Assembly (NCBI GenBank): GCA_945861885.1 | Contig: CAMAVR010000032.1 | Location: 1 to 39,688, forward strand | Direction: 5' to 3' | DNA: 39,688 nucleotides | Origin: Nannocystis exedens | GTDB lineage: Bacteria; Myxococcota_A; Polyangia; Polyangiales; Polyangiaceae | Shown: piece by piece, positions 23,137-31,997 of the stretch | Position numbering within the stretch: position 1 is the first letter of the stretch | How the letters are laid out: each line of letters opens with the position of its first letter | The notes under the pieces: model-generated | The model's database searches: none | What the model saw: the letters and a program-made list of their open reading frames with translations, nothing else | What the model was told of the DNA's origin: nothing | Position numbers and translations under genes: made by a program

Positions 23137-24318
23137 CTACTTCGACAGTGCGGTTGCGAACTCGGTGTCTCGCAGTAGGTCTTTTACTGCTTCGGTGAAG
23201 GCGTTGCTTAGCGCTTCGTTGTAGTTCGACACTTTGTGGGTTCGGCCCCAGCGCTTGCTTTTGCCGGTGACTACGGTGCTGTATGCGATTCTGCCGTTGG
23301 TGATGAGCTCGAACCTGAGGCGTGCTTCGCCGTTGAAAAAGCCCCCTTCGTCTACGTTGAGGAGGATGAGCGATGTCCGAAGTTCAGCCGTCTTCCCCTT
23401 GTCGACCAATTTTGCTCCCGCGCTTTTGAAGATCGTTTCGAGCTGCTCGCCGTAGAACTTTGCCACGTCGTCGGGCGTTGTGACCGCGATTCGCTTGTCG
23501 TCTGCCGTGCCGACTTGGTGCTTGTTTTTTCGCTCATCGACTACGGGTGCCAATTTTAGCGGGTGTGATGAGATTGCTGAAGCTACCGGCCCGTTTGCGG
23601 TCGGAAGCGACTCGACCCCAGCCCACGCGAGATTAATGACCGGCCACGCAACGACGGTCGGAGCGGCGGCGGCTGGCTCCGCTTCGGCAACTGGCGCGGG
23701 CGGCGCTGGTGGTGAGACCGGTTTCGGTCGTGGGCCGAGGATCGCTTCGGCGAACGAATCGCTGTTAAGGAAACTGCGCGCGACTTCGTAGAGCGAGTTG
23801 CTGAGCGCTTCGTTAAAATTATCGGGCGAATGGGTTCGCCCCCAACGCGTGCTCTTGCCGGTAAAGACTTCGCCCCAGATCGGCGCGCCGTTTCGGACTA
23901 GCTCAAACTTTACGTGCGCTTCACCGTTGTACATGCCCCCTTCGATCACTTCGAACGTAAGGAGCGTTGTGCGCAGTTCGTCGTGTGTTCCGGTCGAAAC
24001 GATCTTCAGGCCGCCCGCCTTCAGCATCGAGCGGAGGCGGTCGTCGCAGAATTTGAGTGAGTCGCTCGTGCTCAACACCGGTTGGAGCGAGTCGGCGAGC
24101 TGGCCAACCTGATTCGGCTTGTCACGCGAGTCGACCATTGGCGGCATCGTGAACGAGCGTGTGGCGATCGCTTGCGCGACCATCGTATCGGCGGTGGGAG
24201 CCGAGGGGACACCGCGCCACTCAAGAGGAAACGGACGGAGACGAGCGGTAGCGCAGGCGGCCGTCGACAGCAGCGCGAGCGCAAAAATGCGATAGAGTGT
24301 TGGCATGCCGTTGGACAT
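23137..24318 (-). CDS. Lipoprotein with an internally duplicated domain
   Basis: A 393-aa probable lipoprotein: hydrophobic leader and lipobox STAAC at Cys22 (Cys18 from the alternative ATG at 24306). The mature part is two copies of one domain of about 165 residues, separated by a Pro/Ala linker (about 202-225). Both copies share W-x-GV-x-S-x-PTA, a VVD/MVD-x-R segment with QVG, a D-x-x-KF element, ELRT-x-L, EGG-x-x-NGEA-x-x-x-FEL, TGKS-x-RWGRTH and NEALSN. The strongly kept TGKS-RWGRTH and NEALSN blocks suggest a common binding surface. The general pattern resembles YajG-like outer-membrane lipoproteins, but I cannot assign a function. Confidence 0.82.
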   Translation of the reverse strand: MSNGMPTLYRIFALALLSTAACATARLRPFPLEWRGVPSAPTADTMVAQAIATRSFTMPPMVDSRDKPNQVGQLADSLQPVLSTSDSLKFCDDRLRSMLKAGGLKIVSTGTHDELRTTLLTFEVIEGGMYNGEAHVKFELVRNGAPIWGEVFTGKSTRWGRTHSPDNFNEALSNSLYEVARSFLNSDSFAEAILGPRPKPVSPPAPPAPVAEAEPAAAAPTVVAWPVINLAWAGVESLPTANGPVASAISSHPLKLAPVVDERKNKHQVGTADDKRIAVTTPDDVAKFYGEQLETIFKSAGAKLVDKGKTAELRTSLILLNVDEGGFFNGEARLRFELITNGRIAYSTVVTGKSKRWGRTHKVSNYNEALSNAFTEAVKDLLRDTEFATALSK

Positions 24319-24419
24319 AGCCGGAGGCTAATACGTGTCAAGTTTGGCTGCTTTAACGGGAGCGATCGGGGCGATGCACCTGGCGTGGCTCACAGTTGAT
24401 TATGCAAACGAGCGGTCAC

Positions 24420-26897
24420 TTATGGAGAAGTAAATGGAACCGAGAATTGTCCAACAGCGATCGGTATCGTTGCTATTGCGGGGAGCGATACACCTATGAT
24501 GGGAGTATTTTCGCTGTACTGAGGTCGAGTTGGCGTTGCTGGTCGAAGCGCAAAGCCGCTGCCCGCAAATGTATTGAATATATTTGAAATATTAATACAG
24601 CCTGTCGCCATGGTATAGCCGGCTCCGGACCAAGCTGGCGGAGGGTTTTCGAGACAGTATTGTAAAACCGCCCCGCTCGTTAGGCTGGCAATATCTTGAT
24701 AATAACCCTGGACGTATAGGTCGCCCACCGCGGGCATGTAGTACTGAGTATTTAGGCACTGATACCCAGTATAATCGGCCAACCATAGCGCGTATTCGCT
24801 TGGCGCGTTTCCCGAGGATGACGAAAGTGGGTTGACCCCGACGGCAGTCCCATAGACCGTTTGGAGCTGCGAAATTGCGGCCGACGGCCAAAAGTTGTTT
24901 ACGTAGTTTACGGTGCCAGCATCGTTTACTTCTATGTAACTCGGGCCATAGCGAAGCGCACTCCCGCCAGTCACCGTCTGCCAGGGGGGGAGATACTGCT
25001 TCATCCCGTTGAACATTGTGCTCCACTGCGCCTTTGTCATTAGCCCCGCCGCTTGAATATCGACTCCGGCATCCGCTCCGATCGCAGCGATCACTGCATC
25101 TTGCAAACTTGACGAGACGCATCCCGCGGCACTTGGAGACGCGGCGTTGCACAGCGGAAGGGGAGATGATGGCCCTGCCGCCTGGAGACACGAGTCGCAG
25201 GAGCCCGACTGACAAAGAGCGCCAGAATTATACTGAAAAAGATCGGTGATTGACCAAGCGTAACACTCCTCTACCGTCGCCACTGACGCATCCTGGTAGT
25301 CGGCGTACGAGGGCGAGCAACCCGCATCAGGCTTAACAATCGGCACGAACATAACGCTCTGAAGAGTATCGACAAAGCTATGGGGTGGTACGGGCGGTTT
25401 TAAGGCAATCGCTTGGTTTTGTACGGCACTATCGTAGGTGCACAAGTTTTGCCACAACGGCGTACAGGGATAAAAAGAGTTGGCCTGTGTTATCGGACAC
25501 ATTGAGGGCGCATACATTTCATAGCAACCCTTCGCGACGCTCGTTGTGCACTCGCCGAGCGTAGGAGGGGCGCCGCCGTCTGTTAAGCACGTGGCACTGA
25601 CACCATTCTCTTCTACGATCGTTGTGAGGTTTAGGGTCGTCTGTTGATTTTCTAAAAATAGCGCGATCGATTCGATGAGGAGATAATAGTTAAATAATGG
25701 AAGCGTATTGTCGTAGAGGTGTGACGTTATCCATGGATTTTGAGCAACCAACGTCTGTTGACAAGTGTTGAGTAAGCCGCCAGTCAAACTGTTAACCGAC
25801 GATTGAATCAGTTTCTGGGCAATAGTGGCTAAACCAGTTGTTACAGCGGCAGCTGTAGTGCCAGTACCTCTAAGACTGTTGACGGCATTTTGATAGCTTA
25901 CGTGTTGTGACGTGGCACCGAGAGTTCCCCAAGACACTCCGTCGAAATCGAGCGGAGGTGGCTTTGAAGCCACGGTACTCGCCAATTCCAAATCGGTAAA
26001 AACGCTCGTAAGCAACGTAATGAGGCTTGTGAGGTTCAAGCGATCTGACGAGCAGCTATTTTTTGCATCTGTTGCTTGACCGAGTTGCGCGCCAAGAACG
26101 ATATCTTGTGCCAGTGTTGCTTCCACCTGCGTTATCTGTTGTCCGAGAGCGTTAATCGCGCTTTGAACCGAATTGAGCTGATTTTGAATATCGCTTAACT
26201 GATCACTGATCTCGGCAAGTTGCGCGCTGTCGGCGTTGGAACCCAAACCAAGAAGGTTCATCACCTGCAATCCGGCTTCTCCGACCAAGAACGAACTTAT
26301 ATTGTCACCGAGTAGTCCTGGGATCCCCATTGTATTCGGGCGGAATGACGTAGCGGTCGCCATCGCTCGACTCGAGGACCCCGGCGTTTTAGTTGAGTTG
26401 GCCGGCAGATAAGCACCATTACGATAAACGTCGAGTGACTTTGATGGTTTATGATTGGTTATGTAGGCATCTTCCGCGGCGGATTTGTCGCCAGTTTCTT
26501 TATAGATGTCGGCTATTTCGGTCGATGCGGATGTGACATGAATGGCATGGTCTAATTCCGAAAACGTTGCGATGCGCACGACAGTGGTAGGTTTATTTTC
26601 AGTCGTCTGACCTTCGACAACAACTCTAACTTTGTCGGATTTGGCAGGCCTCGACCGCGTCGGAAAAAAGAAGGCTCCATCTTCATTCGTACTGCCGGTT
26701 GCCAGCAATTGGCCATCAACGGTTTCGAGACGAACGGACGCGAGGCCAAGCCTTTCTGCGTTTTCGCTTGTGGCAAATCCTCGAATGGGGAGCGGCTCTG
26801 ATAGCGTTGCGATCGGTTCGTTTACGCGCGGGCGACAGCCGGCCCAAATAGCAATGACGACGAGTGCAACAAGCCAGCCCCCCCAAAACCGTCTCAT
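24420..26897 (-). CDS. Large cysteine-rich lipoprotein with CarboxypepD_reg-like and coiled-coil regions
   Basis: An 825-aa probable lipoprotein (lipobox WAGC, Cys21). A carboxypeptidase-regulatory-like beta domain lies at about 37-110 (ASVRLETVDGQLLATGSTN, DGAFFFPT), then a linker and a coiled-coil region near 230-265 (ISDQLSDIQNQLNSVQSAI). A long C-terminal part (about 440-800) carries many cysteines and aromatic residues and no motif I recognise. GGAGGAG precedes the ATG and overlaps the end of manC, ten bases away, so the two are likely one operon. The gene is visibly AT-richer and uses codons less biased to G/C than its neighbours, which may indicate transfer or relaxed selection. Confidence 0.82.
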   Translation of the reverse strand: MRRFWGGWLVALVVIAIWAGCRPRVNEPIATLSEPLPIRGFATSENAERLGLASVRLETVDGQLLATGSTNEDGAFFFPTRSRPAKSDKVRVVVEGQTTENKPTTVVRIATFSELDHAIHVTSASTEIADIYKETGDKSAAEDAYITNHKPSKSLDVYRNGAYLPANSTKTPGSSSRAMATATSFRPNTMGIPGLLGDNISSFLVGEAGLQVMNLLGLGSNADSAQLAEISDQLSDIQNQLNSVQSAINALGQQITQVEATLAQDIVLGAQLGQATDAKNSCSSDRLNLTSLITLLTSVFTDLELASTVASKPPPLDFDGVSWGTLGATSQHVSYQNAVNSLRGTGTTAAAVTTGLATIAQKLIQSSVNSLTGGLLNTCQQTLVAQNPWITSHLYDNTLPLFNYYLLIESIALFLENQQTTLNLTTIVEENGVSATCLTDGGAPPTLGECTTSVAKGCYEMYAPSMCPITQANSFYPCTPLWQNLCTYDSAVQNQAIALKPPVPPHSFVDTLQSVMFVPIVKPDAGCSPSYADYQDASVATVEECYAWSITDLFQYNSGALCQSGSCDSCLQAAGPSSPLPLCNAASPSAAGCVSSSLQDAVIAAIGADAGVDIQAAGLMTKAQWSTMFNGMKQYLPPWQTVTGGSALRYGPSYIEVNDAGTVNYVNNFWPSAAISQLQTVYGTAVGVNPLSSSSGNAPSEYALWLADYTGYQCLNTQYYMPAVGDLYVQGYYQDIASLTSGAVLQYCLENPPPAWSGAGYTMATGCINISNIFNTFAGSGFALRPATPTRPQYSENTPIIGVSLPAIATIPIAVGQFSVPFTSP

Positions 26898-26907
26898 TAC
26901 TCCTCCA

Positions 26908-27990
26908 TCAGACCAAGCCCTTGCCGCGGGCGTTGAGCTCTTGGACTACTGTCCTAACATCTTGTGCGCGCTCTCTGGGGATGATCAGCACTGCATCGTC
27001 GGTTTCGATGACGACTAGGTCGGACATGCCGACGATTGCGTAGAGGCGCTTTTGGGAGTGTGTTGTCATATCGGCCACGTAATTTCGCTCCGCATCGATG
27101 GCGATTGCGCCGGCGGGGAGTGCGTTGCCTTCGCTGTCGCGATCGGCGAGCTCCCATGCGCTTGCCCATCCGCCGACGTCGCTCCAGCCAAATTCGCCCG
27201 GTACGACCGCCACGTTTTCGGCTTTTTCCATGATCCCATGGTCGATTGAAATCGACGGGAGCTGCGGAAATAGCTCGCGCAGGGCCGCTTGTTCATCGCC
27301 TCTTTCGGCGGCGCGATCGAGCTCATTCATCGCGCGCGCTACGGCCGGTAGCTGCTCGCGTAACGCTTCGAGAAATGTTTTCGCGCGGAAAAAGAAGCAG
27401 CCGGCGTTCCAAAAATGGTGGCCGCCGTTGACGTATCTTGCGGCTGCTTCGGCGATCGGCTTTTCGATAAACCGCTTCACTTCATAGACATCGTCGCCGA
27501 TTGCCGCGCCTCGCTCGATGTAGCCGTACCCCGTCTCCACCCGTGTCGGCACGATGCCGATTGTGACGAGGCGATCGAGTTTTGCCGCGTCGAGCGCGCG
27601 TGTGACCGTCTGGCAGAATGCCGCCTCGTCACGCACATGGTGGTCGGCCGGGAAGACGGCGATGAGCGCGTCGGGGTCGCGACGTGCGATCACCGACACA
27701 CCCCACGCGATGCAGGGGGCCGTGTTGCGCGGGACCGGCTCGGCGAGAATTTGCTCACGTGGCACGTGCGCCGCCGATATGGCGGTCATGTCGGCAAGGT
27801 GATCGCCGGTGGCAATGTAGAGGCGATCGGCCGGAATAATCGGCGAAATACGGCGAATTGTCGCCCCGAGAAGCGTCTCGCTTCCGGCGCTTGCAAGCGG
27901 CAGGAGCTGCTTGGGGAGGCTGCGCCTTGAAGCTGGCCAGAAGCGCGTCCCCGCGCCGCCGGCGATGATGAGGCCGTAGATGTTTGCCAT
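26908..27990 (-). CDS. manC: Mannose-1-phosphate guanylyltransferase
   Basis: Makes GDP-mannose from mannose-1-phosphate and GTP for surface polysaccharide and glycoprotein synthesis. The 360-aa protein has the pyrophosphorylase signature GGAGTRFWPASR (11-22) followed by PKQLLPL, FPADHHV, TGYGYIE, FIEKP, WNAGCFFFR and GWSDVGGW, all standard for the type II GMP family. The length fits a monofunctional enzyme; the phosphomannose isomerase domain found in long ManC/AlgA proteins is absent. It is the first gene of a two-gene run with the large lipoprotein, and divergent from the NuoH-like gene. Confidence 0.94.
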   Translation of the reverse strand: MANIYGLIIAGGAGTRFWPASRRSLPKQLLPLASAGSETLLGATIRRISPIIPADRLYIATGDHLADMTAISAAHVPREQILAEPVPRNTAPCIAWGVSVIARRDPDALIAVFPADHHVRDEAAFCQTVTRALDAAKLDRLVTIGIVPTRVETGYGYIERGAAIGDDVYEVKRFIEKPIAEAAARYVNGGHHFWNAGCFFFRAKTFLEALREQLPAVARAMNELDRAAERGDEQAALRELFPQLPSISIDHGIMEKAENVAVVPGEFGWSDVGGWASAWELADRDSEGNALPAGAIAIDAERNYVADMTTHSQKRLYAIVGMSDLVVIETDDAVLIIPRERAQDVRTVVQELNARGKGLV

Positions 27991-28151
27991 GGTTAGGTCG
28001 GCGGCAGACTAGCCTGGGCTACGCGATTCTGCGATTTCGGACTGCGTTTTTTCGTGCGGGTGCGGCGGTGTGTGGCGGTGGCTTGTACGCGGCATGAAAT
28101 GATTGCAGCTATTTCGCCCCCGAATGGCTCCTCCGGTATACCGCGGAGGCC

Positions 28152-29165
28152 ATGTACTTTCCCGTTTGCCTTTGGCTTGTTGCGGTGGCGATCGCCCTTT
28201 CGGCGGTCGGGCCGATTCGTATTTTTCAGCGCGCCAAAGGGGCCGGCTCGAAACCAGGCCAAAACGCAGCGCAAAAATCGGTCGAAGGGCAACCTACCGG
28301 CGCGCAAAGCGAAAAAAGCGTTCTCGTGCCGATGCTCTGGGCAACCGTGATCGCGTCGCTGTGTTTTATCGTCGTATCGCCGCTGCGCGATGGCGTCGAT
28401 GTCGACATCGCGGTTCTCTTTTTGTGCGCAGCCTGCGCGCTGATTGCCGGAGAAATTTGCGGGACTCGCATGTGGGAAAGCGTTCCGCGTATGCTCCCGC
28501 GAATGGCCACCGTCGGCGCCGAAGTCGGGTGCGCCGCGCTCTGCATCGGGGCGATGGTCGTCGGCACCGGGCGATGGCACGTGGCCGAATTGCATCGCGG
28601 TCAGGCCGCGTCGATCACCGGGCTCCAAGGGTGGTATTTGTTCACCGTTCCGGCCGCGCCGTGGCTGCTCGTGCTGACATTAATTTTGATCGCGATGCGA
28701 GCGCGCGCTTGTCAAAGGTGGAGCGGCTTCGTCCCTTCGCTCTTTTCGTGGGGCTATTGCGCGCTCATGTCCGGCGTGGTGACGCTCCTATTTTTGGGCG
28801 GTTGGTGCGGATTGGGTGGCGCGGAGGGCGATTCGGTGCTTTCCCGTTCTATCGGCATGATCCTGTTTTTTGGAAAAATGTGGGGCTTTCTCGCGTCGGC
28901 GGTTGTTCTAGGCAAAGCGCTGCCGCTCCCCGGTCCGCGCGGTTGGGGCGATGTCGATCGGCGGCTGATTCTCGCGGCAGCGACGGTCGGTTTCGTCGTG
29001 AGCTGCGTTATTGGTCCGATGACTGACGCTTGGGGCGGGGCAATCGCTGCGCTGAGCGCGTTCGTCTGCGCCGTGACCGTGATTTCGGTCGCGCGCGGCG
29101 TCGTATCGTCGCGCGGTCCTCGCAGCGCTTCGGCACGTGTTGTTCGGATGAATCCGGTCATCTAA
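28152..29165 (+). CDS. Divergent NuoH-like membrane protein lacking the quinone-chamber loop
   Basis: A 337-aa protein with about eight hydrophobic segments that follows the NuoH (complex I, quinone-site subunit) pattern. PIRIFQRAKGAG stands where NuoH has an Arg-rich RIQ-x-R-x-GPNR element. The DVDIAVLFLCAACALIAGEICG helix, RMATVGAEVG with the membrane glutamate E124, the helix LMSGVVTLLFLGGW (205-218) and FFGKMWGFLASAVVLGKALPLPG match the NuoH order. Between the helices at 168-183 and 198-218 NuoH normally has the loop ETNR-PFDL-EAE-ELV-GY; here only about 14 unrelated residues remain. It is followed four bases later by a NuoL-like gene. A degenerate paralogue or a repurposed complex I subunit is inferred. 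GGAGG lies only two bases before the ATG. Confidence 0.72.
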   Translation: MYFPVCLWLVAVAIALSAVGPIRIFQRAKGAGSKPGQNAAQKSVEGQPTGAQSEKSVLVPMLWATVIASLCFIVVSPLRDGVDVDIAVLFLCAACALIAGEICGTRMWESVPRMLPRMATVGAEVGCAALCIGAMVVGTGRWHVAELHRGQAASITGLQGWYLFTVPAAPWLLVLTLILIAMRARACQRWSGFVPSLFSWGYCALMSGVVTLLFLGGWCGLGGAEGDSVLSRSIGMILFFGKMWGFLASAVVLGKALPLPGPRGWGDVDRRLILAAATVGFVVSCVIGPMTDAWGGAIAALSAFVCAVTVISVARGVVSSRGPRSASARVVRMNPVI

Positions 29166-29169
29166 GCCG

Positions 29170-30486
29170 ATGCAAGAAGTTGTTGGGCCGGTTCAGCGCG
29201 CAATCGTGGCGCCCCATCTTTGGGCGATTCTCGCGTGGCCGCTTGTTGCGATTGCGATCTTAGCGCTCGTCTGGTGCTGGCGCGTCTCATCGGTGCGCGG
29301 GGGTGCTCGGCGTCCCGGCCCTGCGCGCGTGCAAGCATGGCTTGAGCGATGGACGATGCCGGCAGGTCTGCTCGCCAGTCTGTGCGCGACGGTGGGCCAC
29401 ATTGTTCCGTTGATGCGCGAGCTGCCGCGGGAGCGCTATTTAATAGTGCACTTATGGCGCTTTTTTAGAATCGGCGATGCCGATGCGAACGCCGATCTCG
29501 CGTTTGATCCGCTCGCCGCGTGCGCATGTTGCGTCGTTGCGATCGTGTCGCTCGGCGCGCTCGTCGCTCGCCGCCGAGGGGGTGCCCCACTCGCAGGCGA
29601 TTCGCGCATCGGTCTGCTTGCCGTCGCGGCGATGACCGTGGCGCTCGCCGAAAACGCCGTTGTTGTCGCGATTGGGCTCGGTCTTCTTGCCTCGCTGTCG
29701 GTTGAACGGTTCGTCGGCAGTGCGCCGAGCGTTCGCACGTGGTCTCGAGCGACCGCTTTTGTGTCGTTTCTGCTCGGCGCGTCGGTTCTCTTTTGGGCGC
29801 TCGGTGGCGATTGGTACGACGGTCGATACGTCGCAAACGATCAAGCGAGGTTTGCGTCGGCAATCGCCGAAAAGCGGGCCGACAAAGCCGATAGTTCGAG
29901 TCGAACGGAGCGCCCTTTCAACCCGAGTGACTACACCGGCTACGGACTTCTGAACGTTCTGACCTACCCAAATTCGCTCGTTTTTCTCGATGAGTCACGG
30001 CAACCTGTCGAACGCGAAGATCGGTCGATTCTTAGAGCACCGTTCGCCCGGCTCCGCGTTCCGACCGGTTATCATGTTGTTCGGGTTCATCCGGGCGGCG
30101 CGCTCGACGATTCGGTTGTGCGCCCTGTTTTTGTGTCGCGCGACCAAGAGACATCGATCATTCCGATCGGCTCATCGCTCTCGTTTCGCGAAATTCGAGA
30201 CGAGCTGACGACCGCGCCGTCATCGAGCGACGCGCAGAGTGTTCGCAGCGCTCTCTTGTCGTGCCGCCTTTTTAAGTGCGGGCCGATTTCGATATCGGCG
30301 CTCGCGTGCGTCGCGTTTTTATGGGTTATTTCTATCGCGCTTCTGATCTGGGAGGTTCCAATCTCAACGCGTGAAGTCACCGCGCTCGGGTTCGACAGAG
30401 CGGTGTCGCGTGGGCTCGTGGCGATTGTTGGAGTGAGCCTTTTTTTCCGCCTCTTCCCACTCTTCAGTCTTTGGTGGCGCTCGTGA
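29170..30486 (+). CDS. Divergent, C-terminally short NuoL-like protein with a soluble insert
   Basis: A 438-aa protein resembling the N-terminal half of NuoL-type antiporter subunits. Hydrophobic helices come first, then LAFDPLAACACCVVAIVSLGALVAR (110-134, cf. the F-x-LD-x-LS segment) and a TM5-like helix MTVALAENAVVVAIGLGLLASLS (155-177), where the essential NuoL glutamate position is G171. Residues about 212-365 are a soluble insert containing a PEGA-like beta region (LRVPTGYHVVRVHPGG). After VRSALLSCRLF there are two more helices, then the protein ends where NuoL would continue with the PTPVSALIHAATMV region and the long lateral helix. I recall that some myxobacterial NuoL proteins carry a comparable insert. 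It overlaps the next gene by GTGA. Confidence 0.68.
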   Translation: MQEVVGPVQRAIVAPHLWAILAWPLVAIAILALVWCWRVSSVRGGARRPGPARVQAWLERWTMPAGLLASLCATVGHIVPLMRELPRERYLIVHLWRFFRIGDADANADLAFDPLAACACCVVAIVSLGALVARRRGGAPLAGDSRIGLLAVAAMTVALAENAVVVAIGLGLLASLSVERFVGSAPSVRTWSRATAFVSFLLGASVLFWALGGDWYDGRYVANDQARFASAIAEKRADKADSSSRTERPFNPSDYTGYGLLNVLTYPNSLVFLDESRQPVEREDRSILRAPFARLRVPTGYHVVRVHPGGALDDSVVRPVFVSRDQETSIIPIGSSLSFREIRDELTTAPSSSDAQSVRSALLSCRLFKCGPISISALACVAFLWVISIALLIWEVPISTREVTALGFDRAVSRGLVAIVGVSLFFRLFPLFSLWWRS

Positions 30487-31919
30487 TCGACCTGCGCTGT
30501 CCATTCGGGCTTCCGGTTCTGATCCCGCTTATCGCGATTCTCGCGATCGCGATCGCATCGCGATTTGCGGCGACCGCTCCGAGGCATGTGCGCCGCATCG
30601 CGGCTCTCTTCGCGCTCGCCCAATGCGGCGCGGCGATCGCACAGGCCGCTAGGATGTCGACGCCTCTGAATGGGGCGATGATCGCGCTCGTTTCGCTTGC
30701 GACGGTGCTCGCGAGCTTCTCGGTCAAACGCCGCGTTGCCCTATATTTTTCGCTTAATTTCGCAATTACGGCCGGCGCGATCGGATGCGTGTCGGCGCAG
30801 CATATGGGCTGGTGGTTTCTGTTTACGGCGGTGACACTGGCCTCACTCGCAGCGTTTGTCGCGATTGGGGGAGAACGGCGGCTCACGTCGCTACGCACTC
30901 TGAACGGGCTTTTCGCCCTTTCGCTTTTTTTGATCGCTGCGTCGCTGCTATTTTTGCATGCGCGTGCGCCGTCCAGCTGGCGAGCGAACGATTGGGCGAA
31001 CATCGATTTTTTGTCGGAAGCGCCTATTTTTGGGTCGATTCGAGCAGTTCAAATCGCGTACGTCGCGCTCGTCGTTGCGGTCATTGTTCTTCTCTTCGCC
31101 CCCGCATTGCGGTCGATTGAGCGCGCGCTCGCGGCGGCGCCCGCTCCGGTGGCGATGCTTTTTTTTGGCATCCTGCCAATGATTGCGATTGTAGCCATCG
31201 AACGAGTTGGCTTGCTCGCGCTCCCTGAGTTGAGTCGATGGGGCGCACCGGGGCTCGCGATTTTTGGTGCGATGGCGGCGCTTCTTTTCGCATGGCGTGC
31301 GCTCGGCGAAGTCGATCTCAAGCGCTTCGCGATATCGGTCTCGATGGCTCACGGCAGCGTGCTGCTCGTGGCGCTTGGGAGCGGAACGTCGGTGGGGGTC
31401 GTCGGTGCGATCGCCGGTGCTCCGATCTACGGAGCAGTGGCGGCGCTTCTGTTCGCTGCGATCGGGATGATCGAAAGGCGAAGCGGTCAGGCGCGCGCCG
31501 ACAAACTTGGCGGCCTTATGATTGAGACGCCGCGGTACGGAGCCGCCATCGCCGCAATTTTTTTGGCATCGGCCGGTGCGCCCTTTTTTGCCCCATTTTG
31601 GAGCGCGCTTCTTACGATCCTCGGTGCAATTCCAAACACACCCGGTTCGGCTTTGCTTGTGTCGCTCGCGCTTGGTGTTCTCGCGCTGGCGCACGCTCGA
31701 ATTTTTGCGCACGCGTTTTTCGGGAAGCTTGCCGACAGTTGGCGTAGCAGTCCGATACTTGAGCCGTTTGGAGGTCGCTTTCGCGACATGACGTGGCGAG
31801 AGTTTTTTACTTTGGCGCCGATTGTGATCGTCTGCGTGGCGGCCGGTATCGCACCTTGGTGGTGGCTCGAGCCGGTGTCGGTCGCGGTGCGCGCACTCGG
31901 ATCATCGCTCGGTCGATAG
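30483..31919 (+). CDS. Divergent NuoM-like membrane protein without proton-channel residues
   Basis: A 478-aa protein of about 14 hydrophobic segments with the NuoM order. The TM5-like helix GWWFLFTAVTLASLAAFVAIGG has Thr where the family has the essential Glu. APVAMLFFGILPMIA lacks the TM7 Lys. VDLKRFAISVSMAHGS matches the DLKR-x-x-AYSS-x-SH block, GAPIYGAVAALLFAAIGM has Tyr instead of the TM8 His, and ADKLGGLMIETPRYGAAIAAIFLASAGAPF parallels DLGGL-x-x-x-MP. The C-terminal WREFFTLAPIVIVCVAAGIAP parallels the NuoM end. The GTG at 30483 overlaps the NuoL-like stop (GTGA); a TTG at 30471 is possible. Third gene of a coupled NuoH-L-M-like set. Confidence 0.72.
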   Translation: MIDLRCPFGLPVLIPLIAILAIAIASRFAATAPRHVRRIAALFALAQCGAAIAQAARMSTPLNGAMIALVSLATVLASFSVKRRVALYFSLNFAITAGAIGCVSAQHMGWWFLFTAVTLASLAAFVAIGGERRLTSLRTLNGLFALSLFLIAASLLFLHARAPSSWRANDWANIDFLSEAPIFGSIRAVQIAYVALVVAVIVLLFAPALRSIERALAAAPAPVAMLFFGILPMIAIVAIERVGLLALPELSRWGAPGLAIFGAMAALLFAWRALGEVDLKRFAISVSMAHGSVLLVALGSGTSVGVVGAIAGAPIYGAVAALLFAAIGMIERRSGQARADKLGGLMIETPRYGAAIAAIFLASAGAPFFAPFWSALLTILGAIPNTPGSALLVSLALGVLALAHARIFAHAFFGKLADSWRSSPILEPFGGRFRDMTWREFFTLAPIVIVCVAAGIAPWWWLEPVSVAVRALGSSLGR

Positions 31920-31997
31920 CCGTTTAGAAGTGGCCGCGCGCGGCCGTAATCACCCGAGAAGTGTCGGCCTGCTTTCGGCCGATGCTCGAGAGGTGCG

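Noticed and set aside
24420..26897. Alpha pore-forming toxin assignment for the large lipoprotein
   Set aside because: A coiled coil and hydrophobic stretches are present, but no HBL/NHE/ClyA-type pattern can be shown, so only the visible features are reported.
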